A stretch of DNA of 64,000 bases, taken from positions 3,273,501 to 3,337,500 of the forward strand of contig NZ_CP038255.1 in NCBI RefSeq assembly GCF_004564135.1, written 5' to 3'. This document shows, one piece after another, positions 9,370 to 17,660 of the stretch. Under the pieces are notes generated by a model that did no database searches, had not been told where the DNA came from, and worked only from the letters and a program-made list of their open reading frames with translations. The translations under genes were made by a program, and so were the position numbers. The number at the start of each line of letters is the position of its first letter. Position 1 is the stretch's first letter. The DNA is from Terasakiella sp. SH-1 (GTDB lineage Bacteria > Pseudomonadota > Alphaproteobacteria > Rhodospirillales > Terasakiellaceae).

Positions 9370-10524
9370 ATGGCTGACGACGACCAACTCCAAACCAAAA
9401 AACCCCTGATCGAGCCTCTCTCGATTCAACTGCCGCCAATGGTCAATGTGGATAAAACCATCAAGGCGCAGATTATTCAGGGTACCAAAGACGCCATTAC
9501 CCTTTTGCAGGAAAATGAACTGCTGGATACAGAGCTGACATTTGATGCGATCCTCAGCGATCCACAAAAGCTCAAGCATCTTTTTACCGTCTTTCGCGAT
9601 AACATCGACCTGTTTGCAGAAACCGTTGTTGATAAAGCAGGCGATCCGATTGTGGATGAAACCACCGAAACCGCCTGTGGTGTCACTTTGCAACAAGTTC
9701 AAAAACTGTTGGTGTCCACCACAGCACGGCGTATTTTTGTAGCCAATGATGGTAAGGTTGTCGTTAAAAAGCAGAAGAAAAAAGTCAAAACCATGATGTT
9801 TTTCACCAAAGAAGTCACGGTGAAAAAGAAAGTCAAAACAAAACCCGGTGCCGATAAATTTGACGTCATGAAACGGATTCTCGGTTTTGACTGGCAATTG
9901 GATATGCTTGAATTTTACCGCGATGAACTGCCCGATGCCCATATGCTGGTATTGGGTGATGACGTATTGGTCATCCGTGATGTTGCAAGCGGGCGTGAAG
10001 TTGTCGAAGTCCATCACGAAGATTTCAAAAAAGTCAAAGAAGCCGTCGGTGTATATTTCAGGAACGTTGTGGCCCACGGGGCAGCGGCCATCCCTGGCAT
10101 TCTTTATTGGCGCAAGGATCTGGTCGGCACCTTTATTAAAGTGATGGGTGAAAAAGCCTGGGATTTCTTTAAACGGGAAAAATCCTTCTTTGATCATTGT
10201 ACCGAACTGGATAACCCGCGCATTGGTATTTACGGCGATGTACTGACCTATATCGCCCATGAAAACCTGACGGAAATGAACCGCCTGAATCTTGATCGCC
10301 TGGATGGCACCATCAACGCTTTTAAAGAGACGTTTGGTGATAAGTTACCGGAAATTCTCTCAGAACCTAAATTCGCCACAGATATTCTGCGCCCCACCGT
10401 TGATAGTTTCATTCACCTTGAGGCCAAGGATAATGAACAATTCAACATCGGCTGTCGCAGTGCCGTCAGCTCCCTGAAAACAGAAGTTCTCTCCTTTATT
10501 AAAGAAGTACAGAACACAGCGTAG
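9370..10524 (+). CDS. Hypothetical protein, 384 residues
   Basis: I do not recognise this protein. It is a soluble-looking protein of 384 residues with no signal peptide or membrane span. Residues about 130-160 are strikingly basic (KKQKKKVKTM and VKKKVKTK around an FFTKE segment), flanked by acidic and hydrophobic helices. The remainder is rich in charged residues and aromatic helices (for example GFDWQLDMLEFY near 177-188). Codon use resembles its neighbours, so it is probably a real long-resident gene. It is divergent from the penicillin-binding protein gene and convergent with a histidine kinase gene. Confidence 0.85.
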   Translation: MADDDQLQTKKPLIEPLSIQLPPMVNVDKTIKAQIIQGTKDAITLLQENELLDTELTFDAILSDPQKLKHLFTVFRDNIDLFAETVVDKAGDPIVDETTETACGVTLQQVQKLLVSTTARRIFVANDGKVVVKKQKKKVKTMMFFTKEVTVKKKVKTKPGADKFDVMKRILGFDWQLDMLEFYRDELPDAHMLVLGDDVLVIRDVASGREVVEVHHEDFKKVKEAVGVYFRNVVAHGAAAIPGILYWRKDLVGTFIKVMGEKAWDFFKREKSFFDHCTELDNPRIGIYGDVLTYIAHENLTEMNRLNLDRLDGTINAFKETFGDKLPEILSEPKFATDILRPTVDSFIHLEAKDNEQFNIGCRSAVSSLKTEVLSFIKEVQNTA

Positions 10525-10567
10525 TGCTCCCCTCGCACAACGGCGAAGGGGCTTTCGTGATCAAAAA

Positions 10568-10592
10568 GATTCCCAATCAAGTTGGGAATGAC
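10568..10592. repeat. REP-like repeat, right half only (copy 2)
   Basis: A solo half-element: GATTCCCAATC, then AAGTTGGGAATGAC, a near-perfect palindrome. It lies between two convergent genes. The partner half (GTCATCC...GGGGATC) is absent. Confidence 0.75.
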
Positions 10593-10600
10593 GATGTGTT

Positions 10601-11983
10601 TCAATCGCTTGGCAACATTAATCGAAAACACGTCCCGCTTTCCCCAGTCTGAACCAGCATAAGGTCCCCACCATGGATGCGCATGATATCACGTGCAATC
10701 ACCAGTCCCAGGCCGGTGCCCCCGCGCCGTGCTGAACCATCAAAAGGTTTAAACAGATTATCACGCGCTTTGTCAGGCAGGCCGGGGCCATTATCGCTGA
10801 CATCAATACAGCAAAAACCATCTGCGTCCTGCCCGGATGTATATTCCAGTCGGCTTGCCCCCATTTGCAAAGCATTGCGCGATAAATTCACCAGAACCCG
10901 GCGCAACTGGGTTAAATCACCTTCGGCTTCGGCCATAGCCCCCACATGATTGACAATCTCGCTGTTTTCATCACACAAATCCTGAATGTGACTGGTCACT
11001 TCCTCAATCAAATCACTGACGTAAAACAGCTCCATCTCCAAACGCGGGCTGGAATTGGACACATAGTCCATGGTCTGGGAACAAAGATCAATGGCCTGAT
11101 CCACGGTTTGGGACAGTTGCGGGGCCATCTTCACTACCTTTGCATCACTGCTGCTGGCCAGTTGATCTGACATTAACATGGCTTTTGACAAGCTATTGCG
11201 CAGATCATGGTTGATCTTGGCTGCGGCCGTCCCAATAGAAGCCAGACGATCTTTTTGTTTTAAGAGTTTGCGCAACTCCCCTTGCAAGGATTGCAGTTCC
11301 TGTTCCGCCCGGCCCAATTCATCGCGTCGCCCAGATGGAATAATGCTTAAAGCTTCCTCTTCCGGGTTTTTGCGAAATTCAGCCATATTACGTGCTAATC
11401 GCCGCACCGGGCGCACCAGCAAACGATGCAGGCTGACATAAACCAACACTCCGGTCATCAAGGAAATCATCAAAGACAGGTTTAGGATGCGACGCGAATA
11501 ATCCGCCATTTCCATACGCATGGGCGCCTCATCAATAATCACCTCGATTCGTACCGTTTCATCACGCGGACTGGGACCGATGACGCGCAATACCCGGTTT
11601 TCTTTTTGAAACAACGTATCAAAGGCCCCCGTGATCATAGGAACCCAGTCTTCATAGCTCAAATCAATGCTCAGGTTGGTTTGAGGCGGCATATCCTTGG
11701 ACAGAACCAACATGCGCTTCTCGCCTTCAATCAATACCACCCCATAAGCTTCCGCATGTTTGAGCAAACGATTTTCCAGTTCCTCATCCACCATCTGGTC
11801 CGGTGCAGCTTCCAGAGCCAAAGCCGCCAGATGGGCAGTTTCCATATGTTCTTTCAGGTAAACTTTGCGATAGCGCGCAATGGAGGGCACATAAATAAAC
11901 GCCTCAGCCAACAAAATAAAAATAGCTGTTAAGATCAGCAAACGCGCTGACAGGCTGACACCGATGGGATGCTTGTTTTCCAT
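10601..11983 (-). CDS. Membrane sensor histidine kinase
   Basis: A 460-residue sensor kinase. Membrane segments at about 12-34 and 167-187 enclose a periplasmic sensor of about 130 residues. A HAMP-like linker (about 188-240) leads to a coiled-coil and a dimerisation/phosphoacceptor helix with H259 in KINHDLRNSL. The ATPase domain has N-box (LVNLSRNALQ), DNGPGLP, and GGTGLGL. It follows the oxidoreductase gene by 9 nt on the same strand and is probably co-transcribed. No response regulator is adjacent, so the output partner is unknown. It ends convergent with the 384-residue hypothetical gene. Confidence 0.94.
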   Translation of the reverse strand: MENKHPIGVSLSARLLILTAIFILLAEAFIYVPSIARYRKVYLKEHMETAHLAALALEAAPDQMVDEELENRLLKHAEAYGVVLIEGEKRMLVLSKDMPPQTNLSIDLSYEDWVPMITGAFDTLFQKENRVLRVIGPSPRDETVRIEVIIDEAPMRMEMADYSRRILNLSLMISLMTGVLVYVSLHRLLVRPVRRLARNMAEFRKNPEEEALSIIPSGRRDELGRAEQELQSLQGELRKLLKQKDRLASIGTAAAKINHDLRNSLSKAMLMSDQLASSSDAKVVKMAPQLSQTVDQAIDLCSQTMDYVSNSSPRLEMELFYVSDLIEEVTSHIQDLCDENSEIVNHVGAMAEAEGDLTQLRRVLVNLSRNALQMGASRLEYTSGQDADGFCCIDVSDNGPGLPDKARDNLFKPFDGSARRGGTGLGLVIARDIMRIHGGDLMLVQTGESGTCFRLMLPSD

Positions 11984-11992
11984 CCCAAAAGC

Positions 11993-13405
11993 TTAACTGA
12001 AACGCAAAAGGAAACGAACGATCTTCTTGGTTTTCTCACTAAATAAAGACGGGGTGTAAAAAGACCCGGCAGCACGTTTGGACACCTCACTTAAGGTCGG
12101 ATAAGGCGCAATGATGGAGGCCATGGCCCCGATCTTCATTTTTTGAGACAGAGCCAACACCCAAACCTGAATCAATTCCCCCGCACTCGGCCCAACAATA
12201 GAAGCCCCAAGGATCAGCCCTTTCTTAGTGGTAACCACCTTAATCTGACCTGTGGTTTTACGTTCAGCACGCGCCCGGTCATTTTCACTAAAAGGCCAGC
12301 GCAAGATGCGAATATCACCATGTTTTGTACGCGCAGCTTCTTCATCCATCCCCACATGGGCCAACTCCGGGTTGGTATATGTCACCCAGGGCAAGGCCGA
12401 ATAATCCGCCTTGGCCGGAAGCCAAAACAAAGCATTACGAATCACAATCCCGGCATCATACCCCGCCTTATGGGTAAACTGAAATCCACCCGCCACATCC
12501 CCAATGGCAAAGATTTTTTTATTGCTGGTACGCAAACGGGCATCTACTTGAATGCCCTTGTCACTATAACTCACATTAGCGGCTTCCAAATTCAAGCCAT
12601 CCACATTGACCTGACGCCCGGTTGCGACCAATAAATGGCTTCCATGAAATTCATCATCTTCTGTGATGAGTGTGATGCCACCATCGGTTTTCACCACTTT
12701 TTGAACAGCCACCCCTTCTTTTAAAGTAATACCCTCTTCGACAAAACGGCTGCGAATGATATCAACCAATTCAGGATCATCTTTGGGCATGATAGAGGAA
12801 CGATCCAGCACGGTTACATCACAGCCCAATTGACGATGGGCTTGGGCCATCTCCATCCCGATCGGCCCCCCACCGAGAATCAATAAATGATCCGGTTTTT
12901 CTTGCAGGTCAAACAGGGTTTCGTTGGTGAAATAATCTACATCACTCAATCCACCCAAATCAGGAATGCGTGCGCGTGATCCGGTGGAAATGACAAAACG
13001 TTTGGCCTGAATGCGCTGATCACCAGCTTCAATTTCCTGTGGCCCTGTAAAACGTGCAGCCGCCTGGATAACTGTCACACCCAAGCCTTCAAACCGTTCC
13101 ACCGAATCATGAGGTTCAATCCCGCCAATGACCTCATGCACATGATCATGCACGGCCTTGTGGTCGATGGATTTAATCTCTGTCTGAATGCCGAATTTTG
13201 CGGCCTCTCGCACATGCTGGGCAGCATGGCCTGCAGCCAACAGGGCTTTGGATGGGACACAACCATAATTCAGGCAATCCCCGCCCATTTTACCTTTTTC
13301 CACCAGAACGACTTTCGCCCCCATTTGTGAGGCACCGGCTGCAACCGATAACCCGCCTGATCCCCCCCCGATCACACAAATATCGCAGCTGATTACATCG
13401 CTCAT
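11993..13405 (-). CDS. FAD-dependent pyridine nucleotide-disulfide oxidoreductase
   Basis: A 470-residue flavoprotein related to dihydrolipoyl dehydrogenase and mercuric reductase. The N-terminal FAD-binding motif VIGGGSGGLS (11-20) is followed by the redox-active pair C44/C49 in GGDCLNYGCVPSK, an NAD(P)H-binding motif LILGGGPIGME, and a C-terminal interface with YPTLSE. It lacks the HPT-E signature that marks true lipoamide dehydrogenases, and no 2-oxo acid dehydrogenase genes are nearby, so its substrate is open. ATG 13405 overlaps the stop of the VTT gene in an ATGA, which indicates translational coupling and decides the start over an upstream ATG at 13426. Confidence 0.93.
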   Translation of the reverse strand: MSDVISCDICVIGGGSGGLSVAAGASQMGAKVVLVEKGKMGGDCLNYGCVPSKALLAAGHAAQHVREAAKFGIQTEIKSIDHKAVHDHVHEVIGGIEPHDSVERFEGLGVTVIQAAARFTGPQEIEAGDQRIQAKRFVISTGSRARIPDLGGLSDVDYFTNETLFDLQEKPDHLLILGGGPIGMEMAQAHRQLGCDVTVLDRSSIMPKDDPELVDIIRSRFVEEGITLKEGVAVQKVVKTDGGITLITEDDEFHGSHLLVATGRQVNVDGLNLEAANVSYSDKGIQVDARLRTSNKKIFAIGDVAGGFQFTHKAGYDAGIVIRNALFWLPAKADYSALPWVTYTNPELAHVGMDEEAARTKHGDIRILRWPFSENDRARAERKTTGQIKVVTTKKGLILGASIVGPSAGELIQVWVLALSQKMKIGAMASIIAPYPTLSEVSKRAAGSFYTPSLFSEKTKKIVRFLLRFS

Positions 13406-14145
13406 GCTTTCCCCCGATTTTTCCATTTTTTATAAAAGACAGGCACCATCGCCAAAACAGCCAAGCCGACCATAGGTGTTAAAATTTCCGGGCTAAAGAT
13501 AACCCCGACATCCGGTGTTTCCCCTTTTGCAAACAAGGCCCCCAGACCACTGCCGACCGAGGCATAGACAAACGCACCGGGAATAATGCCAAAAAACGTC
13601 CCGATGGTGTAAATGCGCAACCGTACACCCAACAAGGCAGGCACCAGATTAACCAGCCAGAACGGAAACAACGGGACAAGACGCAACACCAGCATGTAGC
13701 TCAGCGCATCATCCTGAAACCCCTTTTCCATCCGCTTCAGGGTTTTACCGACACGGGCATGGAAAAAATCATAAAGGGCATAACGCGCCAGCAGGAAAAT
13801 CCCCACGGCCCCAGCAGTCGCCCCAACCACAATATAAGCCGTGGCCTCAACTGTTCCGAATAAAAACCCACCCGTCAGGGACAGCCAAACCGCACCGGGC
13901 AAGGAAAACATCACCGCCACATGATAGGCCAGAATAAAGGCAAGGATCGCCAACCCATAATTTTGCTGGGTCCAATCCAAAATTGCCTGTCGGTTATCGC
14001 GCAAGGTTTCAAAAGACAGATAATCCAGCCCGCCAAATAAAACAAAAGCCACAGCTCCTGCCCCAATAATGAGAAGGGGGAGCAGATGGGCTTTCTTTTT
14101 ATTTTCTTTCGGGGTCGTCTGTGTCATGTCACCTGTTGCCATCAT
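13402..14145 (-). CDS. VTT-domain (TVP38/TMEM64, DedA-like) membrane protein
   Basis: A 247-residue multi-pass inner-membrane protein of the TVP38/TMEM64 family. After a short polar tail there are about six hydrophobic segments. The VTT signature region includes PGAVWLSLTGGFLFG (about 100-114) and LRLVPLFPFWLVNL (about 160-173). The family is proposed to act in lipid or ion transport. It is often paired with mercuric-reductase-like oxidoreductases, and here it overlaps one by 4 nt. Tandem ATGs at 14145 and 14142 make the exact start uncertain by one residue. The structured TA element lies upstream. Confidence 0.9.
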   Translation of the reverse strand: MMATGDMTQTTPKENKKKAHLLPLLIIGAGAVAFVLFGGLDYLSFETLRDNRQAILDWTQQNYGLAILAFILAYHVAVMFSLPGAVWLSLTGGFLFGTVEATAYIVVGATAGAVGIFLLARYALYDFFHARVGKTLKRMEKGFQDDALSYMLVLRLVPLFPFWLVNLVPALLGVRLRIYTIGTFFGIIPGAFVYASVGSGLGALFAKGETPDVGVIFSPEILTPMVGLAVLAMVPVFYKKWKNRGKA

Positions 14146-14252
14146 CGCGCTTGTCCTACTTCACTATCATTTGTCCCCTATTCTACCGCCCTTTGCAAGC
14201 TTCGCCAGTCACGCTTGCGTGATCAGAATGTGATCCATCATGAAATACGCCC

Positions 14253-14518
14253 TACAGCTCTTTTCTCTAAACCTGACTCGCTTTCACGTTTATCTCATAC
14301 AATGTGGGTAGAAACCTTGCATGTGGCGGTGTTATTCACCGCAAATGGAAGGTGCCGCCCTCCACATTGTTTGAGATAAACGCCTCTGGTGGGCCTTATC
14401 TGTGCTTGTGTCGCGTCAATTTGCTTAACCGATGCCCCGCATCGCTTTGCACAATTTTCCTAACTCAAGCACAGATAAGGCTCCATGAAACGGGTCAGAT
14501 TTAGAGAAAAGAGCTGTA
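14253..14518 (+). mobile_element. Three-way-junction TA element, family 1 copy A
   Basis: A 266-bp non-coding element starting TACAGCTCTTTTC and ending with the inverse, CAGATTTAGAGAAAAGAGC...TA. The terminal inverted repeat is 28 bp with two mismatches. Inside are two long arms: arm A, 14288-14307 pairing with 14362-14381, tipped by GCGGTG-TTATT-CACCGC (14326-14342); and arm B, 14393-14408 pairing perfectly with 14466-14481, tipped by CGATGC-CCC-GCATCG. The outer stem plus two arms form a three-way junction. It is 94% identical, without indels, to 52534-52799. It lies between divergent genes, 33 bp before addB. A 66-codon open frame inside is not conserved in the third relative and is probably incidental. 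Confidence 0.85.
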
Positions 14519-14551
14519 GACCGCTCATTCCTTTCCCATTAAAAACAATTC

Positions 14552-17500
14552 ATGAATGAGCGTATGCCCCATGTTTTGACCATTTCCCCCAACGTATCCT
14601 TTGCCGATGCGTTGGCCCATGGTGTTATGGAAAAATTTGGTGAACGCCCGGAAACCCTGTCTCAAGTCACCCTCTTGCTTCCCACACGGCGGGCATGTCG
14701 CACCGTGCGCGATGCCTTTTTGCGTTTATCAGAAGGCAAACCCCTGCTGTTGCCGCGCATGCAACCCCTTGGCGATTTGGATGAAGATGAACTGGCCCTC
14801 ACAGGCTGGAAAGATATCGGCGGACTGAACGCAGTCAAACCTGCCATTGCCCCGCTTCGTCGCCAGATGTTGCTCACCCGTTTGATCCTGTCCTTTGAAG
14901 GGGGCAAGACCTCCCCGGATCAAGCAGCCCAATTGGCCGCAGAACTCGCCAGCCTGCTGGATCAGGTTCATACCGAAGGATTGGCTTTTCATGATCTCAA
15001 ATCACTGGTACCGGAAGATTACGCCAGCCACTGGAACATCACGCTCGATTTCCTGAAAATCCTGACCGATAACTGGCCTGTCATTTTAGAGGCCGAAGGT
15101 GTACTGGACCCGGCAGAACGTCGCAATCGCCTGCTCGATGCCCAGCGCCGAGTATGGGAAGACACCCCGCCCCAAGGCCCTATCATTGCCGCAGGTTCCA
15201 CTGCCTCTATCCCTGCTGTGGCAAAACTTTTAGCCTGCATTGCCCGCCTGCCCCAAGGGATGGTCGTACTGCCCGGTCTTGATCGTTATATGAGCGATGA
15301 TGACTGGCAAAACCTTGATCCCAACCATCCGCAATATGGGCTGAAACAATTACTCACCCGCCTGCGTATGGGGCCTGAAGAAGTCACTGAATGGGACATC
15401 ACGGGCCTGCATGGTTCCCACCCTTTGCGCGCAAAACTGCTATCCGAAGCCATGTTGCCTGCCGCCAGTACCGATAAATGGCGCACCATGGATGTCCCCC
15501 CAAATGGGATTCTCGATGGGGTGGAACGCATTGACTGCCCGACACCGTTCGAAGAAGCAGGTGCCATTGCCTTAATCCTGCGCCGCGAACTCACGATTGC
15601 AGGCAACACCGCTGCCCTTGTCACACCGGATCGAAATCTGGCACGCCGTGTCGCATCGGAACTGCGCCGCTGGAATATTGAAATTGATGATTCTGCCGGG
15701 ACCCCGCTACATTACAGCGCACCGGGCACTTACCTGCGCCTGCTCGCCCAATGTGTCGCTGAAGAATTTGCCCCGGTGCCCTTCCTCGCACTCGCCAAAC
15801 ATCCCTTAAGCTGTACCGGCATGGAGTCTGGCATTTTCCGTCGCCTGATCCGTCAGTTGGAAATCCAAACCCTGCGTGGACCACGCCCTGGTCCCGGCCT
15901 TGAAGGCATGCGCGTTGCCCTTGAACGGGTAGAAGCCCATTGGCGCAAACCCACCAATCGCTTAAGCGCCCCACAAAAAAAACTGCTGGATAGTCTGACA
16001 GGTCTGCTCAACAATCTTGAACAGGCACTTAGCCCTTTCATTAAGGTGATGAAACGGAAAAAAACAGACTTCATCAAACTGGTGGAAAGCCATATTAAAG
16101 TAGCCGAATGTCTGGCAGATAGTAAGGAAGCAAGCGGGGTTGAACGGCTTTGGTCTGGGGAAGCCGGCGAAGCTTGTGCTGATTTCATTTCTGAATTGAT
16201 GGATGCCGCCAATGGTTTTGGCGAGATGGAACCTGCGAGCTATCCTGCCTTGCTCGATGCACTCATGCAAGGTCGTGCCGTTCGCCCCCGATTTGGTGCC
16301 CATCCCCGCTTGGCAATCCTCGGCCTGTTTGAAGCCCGCCTCCATAAGGCCGACTTGATCGTGATGGCGGGCCTGAACGAAGGCACATGGCCGCCAGATA
16401 CCACCGCCAGCCCATGGATGAGCCGCCCCATGATGCGCGATTTCGGCCTGCCGCAACCGGAATTTCATATCGGCCAAACCGCCCATGACTTTACCCAAAG
16501 CTTTTGTGCTGAACGGGTCATCATCACTCGATCCGAACGAGTTGATGGCACACCGACCGTGCGCTCACGTTGGTTACGCCGACTGGAAAATCGCCTGTCC
16601 GGCACCAATCTGGCACGTGATTTTACAGGCTATAATAACTGGCTGTCCATGCAGGCCGCCCTTGATTATGTGGCAAAAATTCAGGCCGTTGCCCCGCCTG
16701 CACCACGCCCGCCCCTGTCAGCACGCCCGCGTCACATGTATGTCACCCGCGTTGAAACATGGATGCGCGACCCTTATGCGATCTATGCCCGTAACATACT
16801 GAATCTAAAAGCACTTGATGCCATTGATGCAGACCCTGGTGCAGCAGATTATGGTAATATCATACACGAAATATTAGAAAAATTTATCATTAACTTTCCA
16901 AAAGAGCTGCCTGACCAAGCCGCAAGCTTGTTGCGCGAGATGGGGCGCGAGGTCTTTGGCTCTGAACTAGATAACCCCGGCATTTGGGCCTTTTGGTGGC
17001 CACGATTTGAGCGCATCTGTGATTGGTTCATTGAGCAGGAAGAAAGCCGGCGCGCCCTTGTTGCCAAAAGCTTCTGCGAGATCGAAGGTTCCCTAACCTT
17101 TGAAACATTGGGCGGGCCGTTCACCATTGCAGCCAAGGCCGACCGTATGGACCTTTATAAAGATGGCGAACTGGCAATCATTGATTATAAAACAGGTGTG
17201 CCCCCAAGCCAACGCGAAGTCGAAGCCGGCTTTGCCCCGCAACTGCCGCTCGAAGCCGCCATTGCCATGGCTGGCGGATTTGCAGAATTCGGCCCGCGCG
17301 ATATCAAGGAACTGGAATTTTGGCGTTTGCGCGGGGCCAACCCGGCAGGCGAGATTAAACCCGTCACCAACAATCCGGCCCAAACCGCTGCCGATGCCTT
17401 AAAAGGGCTGCAAGGTCTCGTATCAGCTTATGACCGGATCGAAGCCGCCTATGGGTCACGCCCCAACCCGGAAAATGCGCCGAAATATTCTGATTACGAA

Positions 17501-17554
17501 CATCTCGCCCGGGTGAAAGAATGGTCCGTCGCAGGTGGGGAAGGTGAAGAATGA
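14552..17554 (+). CDS. addB: AddB subunit of the AddAB double-strand break repair helicase-nuclease
   Basis: A 1000-residue AddB, partner of AddA in the alphaproteobacterial counterpart of RecBCD, which resects DNA ends for recombination. The N-terminus (VLTISPNVSFADAL, then LLLPTRRACRTVRDAF at about 45-60) matches AddB. The C-terminal RecB-like nuclease domain carries AIIDYKTGVPPS at about 880 with the catalytic Asp and Lys. The family's inactivated helicase core lies between. An alternative ATG lies four codons downstream. A REP-like repeat of 73 bp separates it from addA, and the structured TA element lies just upstream, so its promoter may lie in or beyond that element. Confidence 0.96.
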   Translation: MNERMPHVLTISPNVSFADALAHGVMEKFGERPETLSQVTLLLPTRRACRTVRDAFLRLSEGKPLLLPRMQPLGDLDEDELALTGWKDIGGLNAVKPAIAPLRRQMLLTRLILSFEGGKTSPDQAAQLAAELASLLDQVHTEGLAFHDLKSLVPEDYASHWNITLDFLKILTDNWPVILEAEGVLDPAERRNRLLDAQRRVWEDTPPQGPIIAAGSTASIPAVAKLLACIARLPQGMVVLPGLDRYMSDDDWQNLDPNHPQYGLKQLLTRLRMGPEEVTEWDITGLHGSHPLRAKLLSEAMLPAASTDKWRTMDVPPNGILDGVERIDCPTPFEEAGAIALILRRELTIAGNTAALVTPDRNLARRVASELRRWNIEIDDSAGTPLHYSAPGTYLRLLAQCVAEEFAPVPFLALAKHPLSCTGMESGIFRRLIRQLEIQTLRGPRPGPGLEGMRVALERVEAHWRKPTNRLSAPQKKLLDSLTGLLNNLEQALSPFIKVMKRKKTDFIKLVESHIKVAECLADSKEASGVERLWSGEAGEACADFISELMDAANGFGEMEPASYPALLDALMQGRAVRPRFGAHPRLAILGLFEARLHKADLIVMAGLNEGTWPPDTTASPWMSRPMMRDFGLPQPEFHIGQTAHDFTQSFCAERVIITRSERVDGTPTVRSRWLRRLENRLSGTNLARDFTGYNNWLSMQAALDYVAKIQAVAPPAPRPPLSARPRHMYVTRVETWMRDPYAIYARNILNLKALDAIDADPGAADYGNIIHEILEKFIINFPKELPDQAASLLREMGREVFGSELDNPGIWAFWWPRFERICDWFIEQEESRRALVAKSFCEIEGSLTFETLGGPFTIAAKADRMDLYKDGELAIIDYKTGVPPSQREVEAGFAPQLPLEAAIAMAGGFAEFGPRDIKELEFWRLRGANPAGEIKPVTNNPAQTAADALKGLQGLVSAYDRIEAAYGSRPNPENAPKYSDYEHLARVKEWSVAGGEGEE

Positions 17555-17570
17555 TGCCTGTTCTCTTTAC

Positions 17571-17643
17571 GTCATTCCCGCGAAAGCGGGAATCCAGCAC
17601 TTCCTTTGCATCCATCTGGATTCCCAATCAAGTTGGGAATGAC
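17571..17643. repeat. REP-like palindromic repeat, copy 3
   Basis: Complete element between addB and addA: GTCATTCCCGCGAAAGCGGGAAT palindromes (in two parts), spacer, then GATTCCCAATC / AAGTTGGGAATGAC. It fills the gap between two genes that would otherwise be tightly linked, so it would be transcribed within the operon mRNA. Confidence 0.85.
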
Positions 17644-17660
17644 GGTATTGAGGAACGCCT

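Noticed and set aside
10528-10556. Hairpin after the 384-residue protein gene as a terminator
   Set aside because: CCCCTCGC/GCGAAGGGG can pair but needs a bulge and has no proper T run.
14304-14504. 66-codon open frame inside element copy A, with a close match at 52585-52785 in copy B
   Set aside because: The two frames match only because the elements are 94% identical; the differences follow the folded stems and not codon positions, and the third element (27972-28239) has no such frame.
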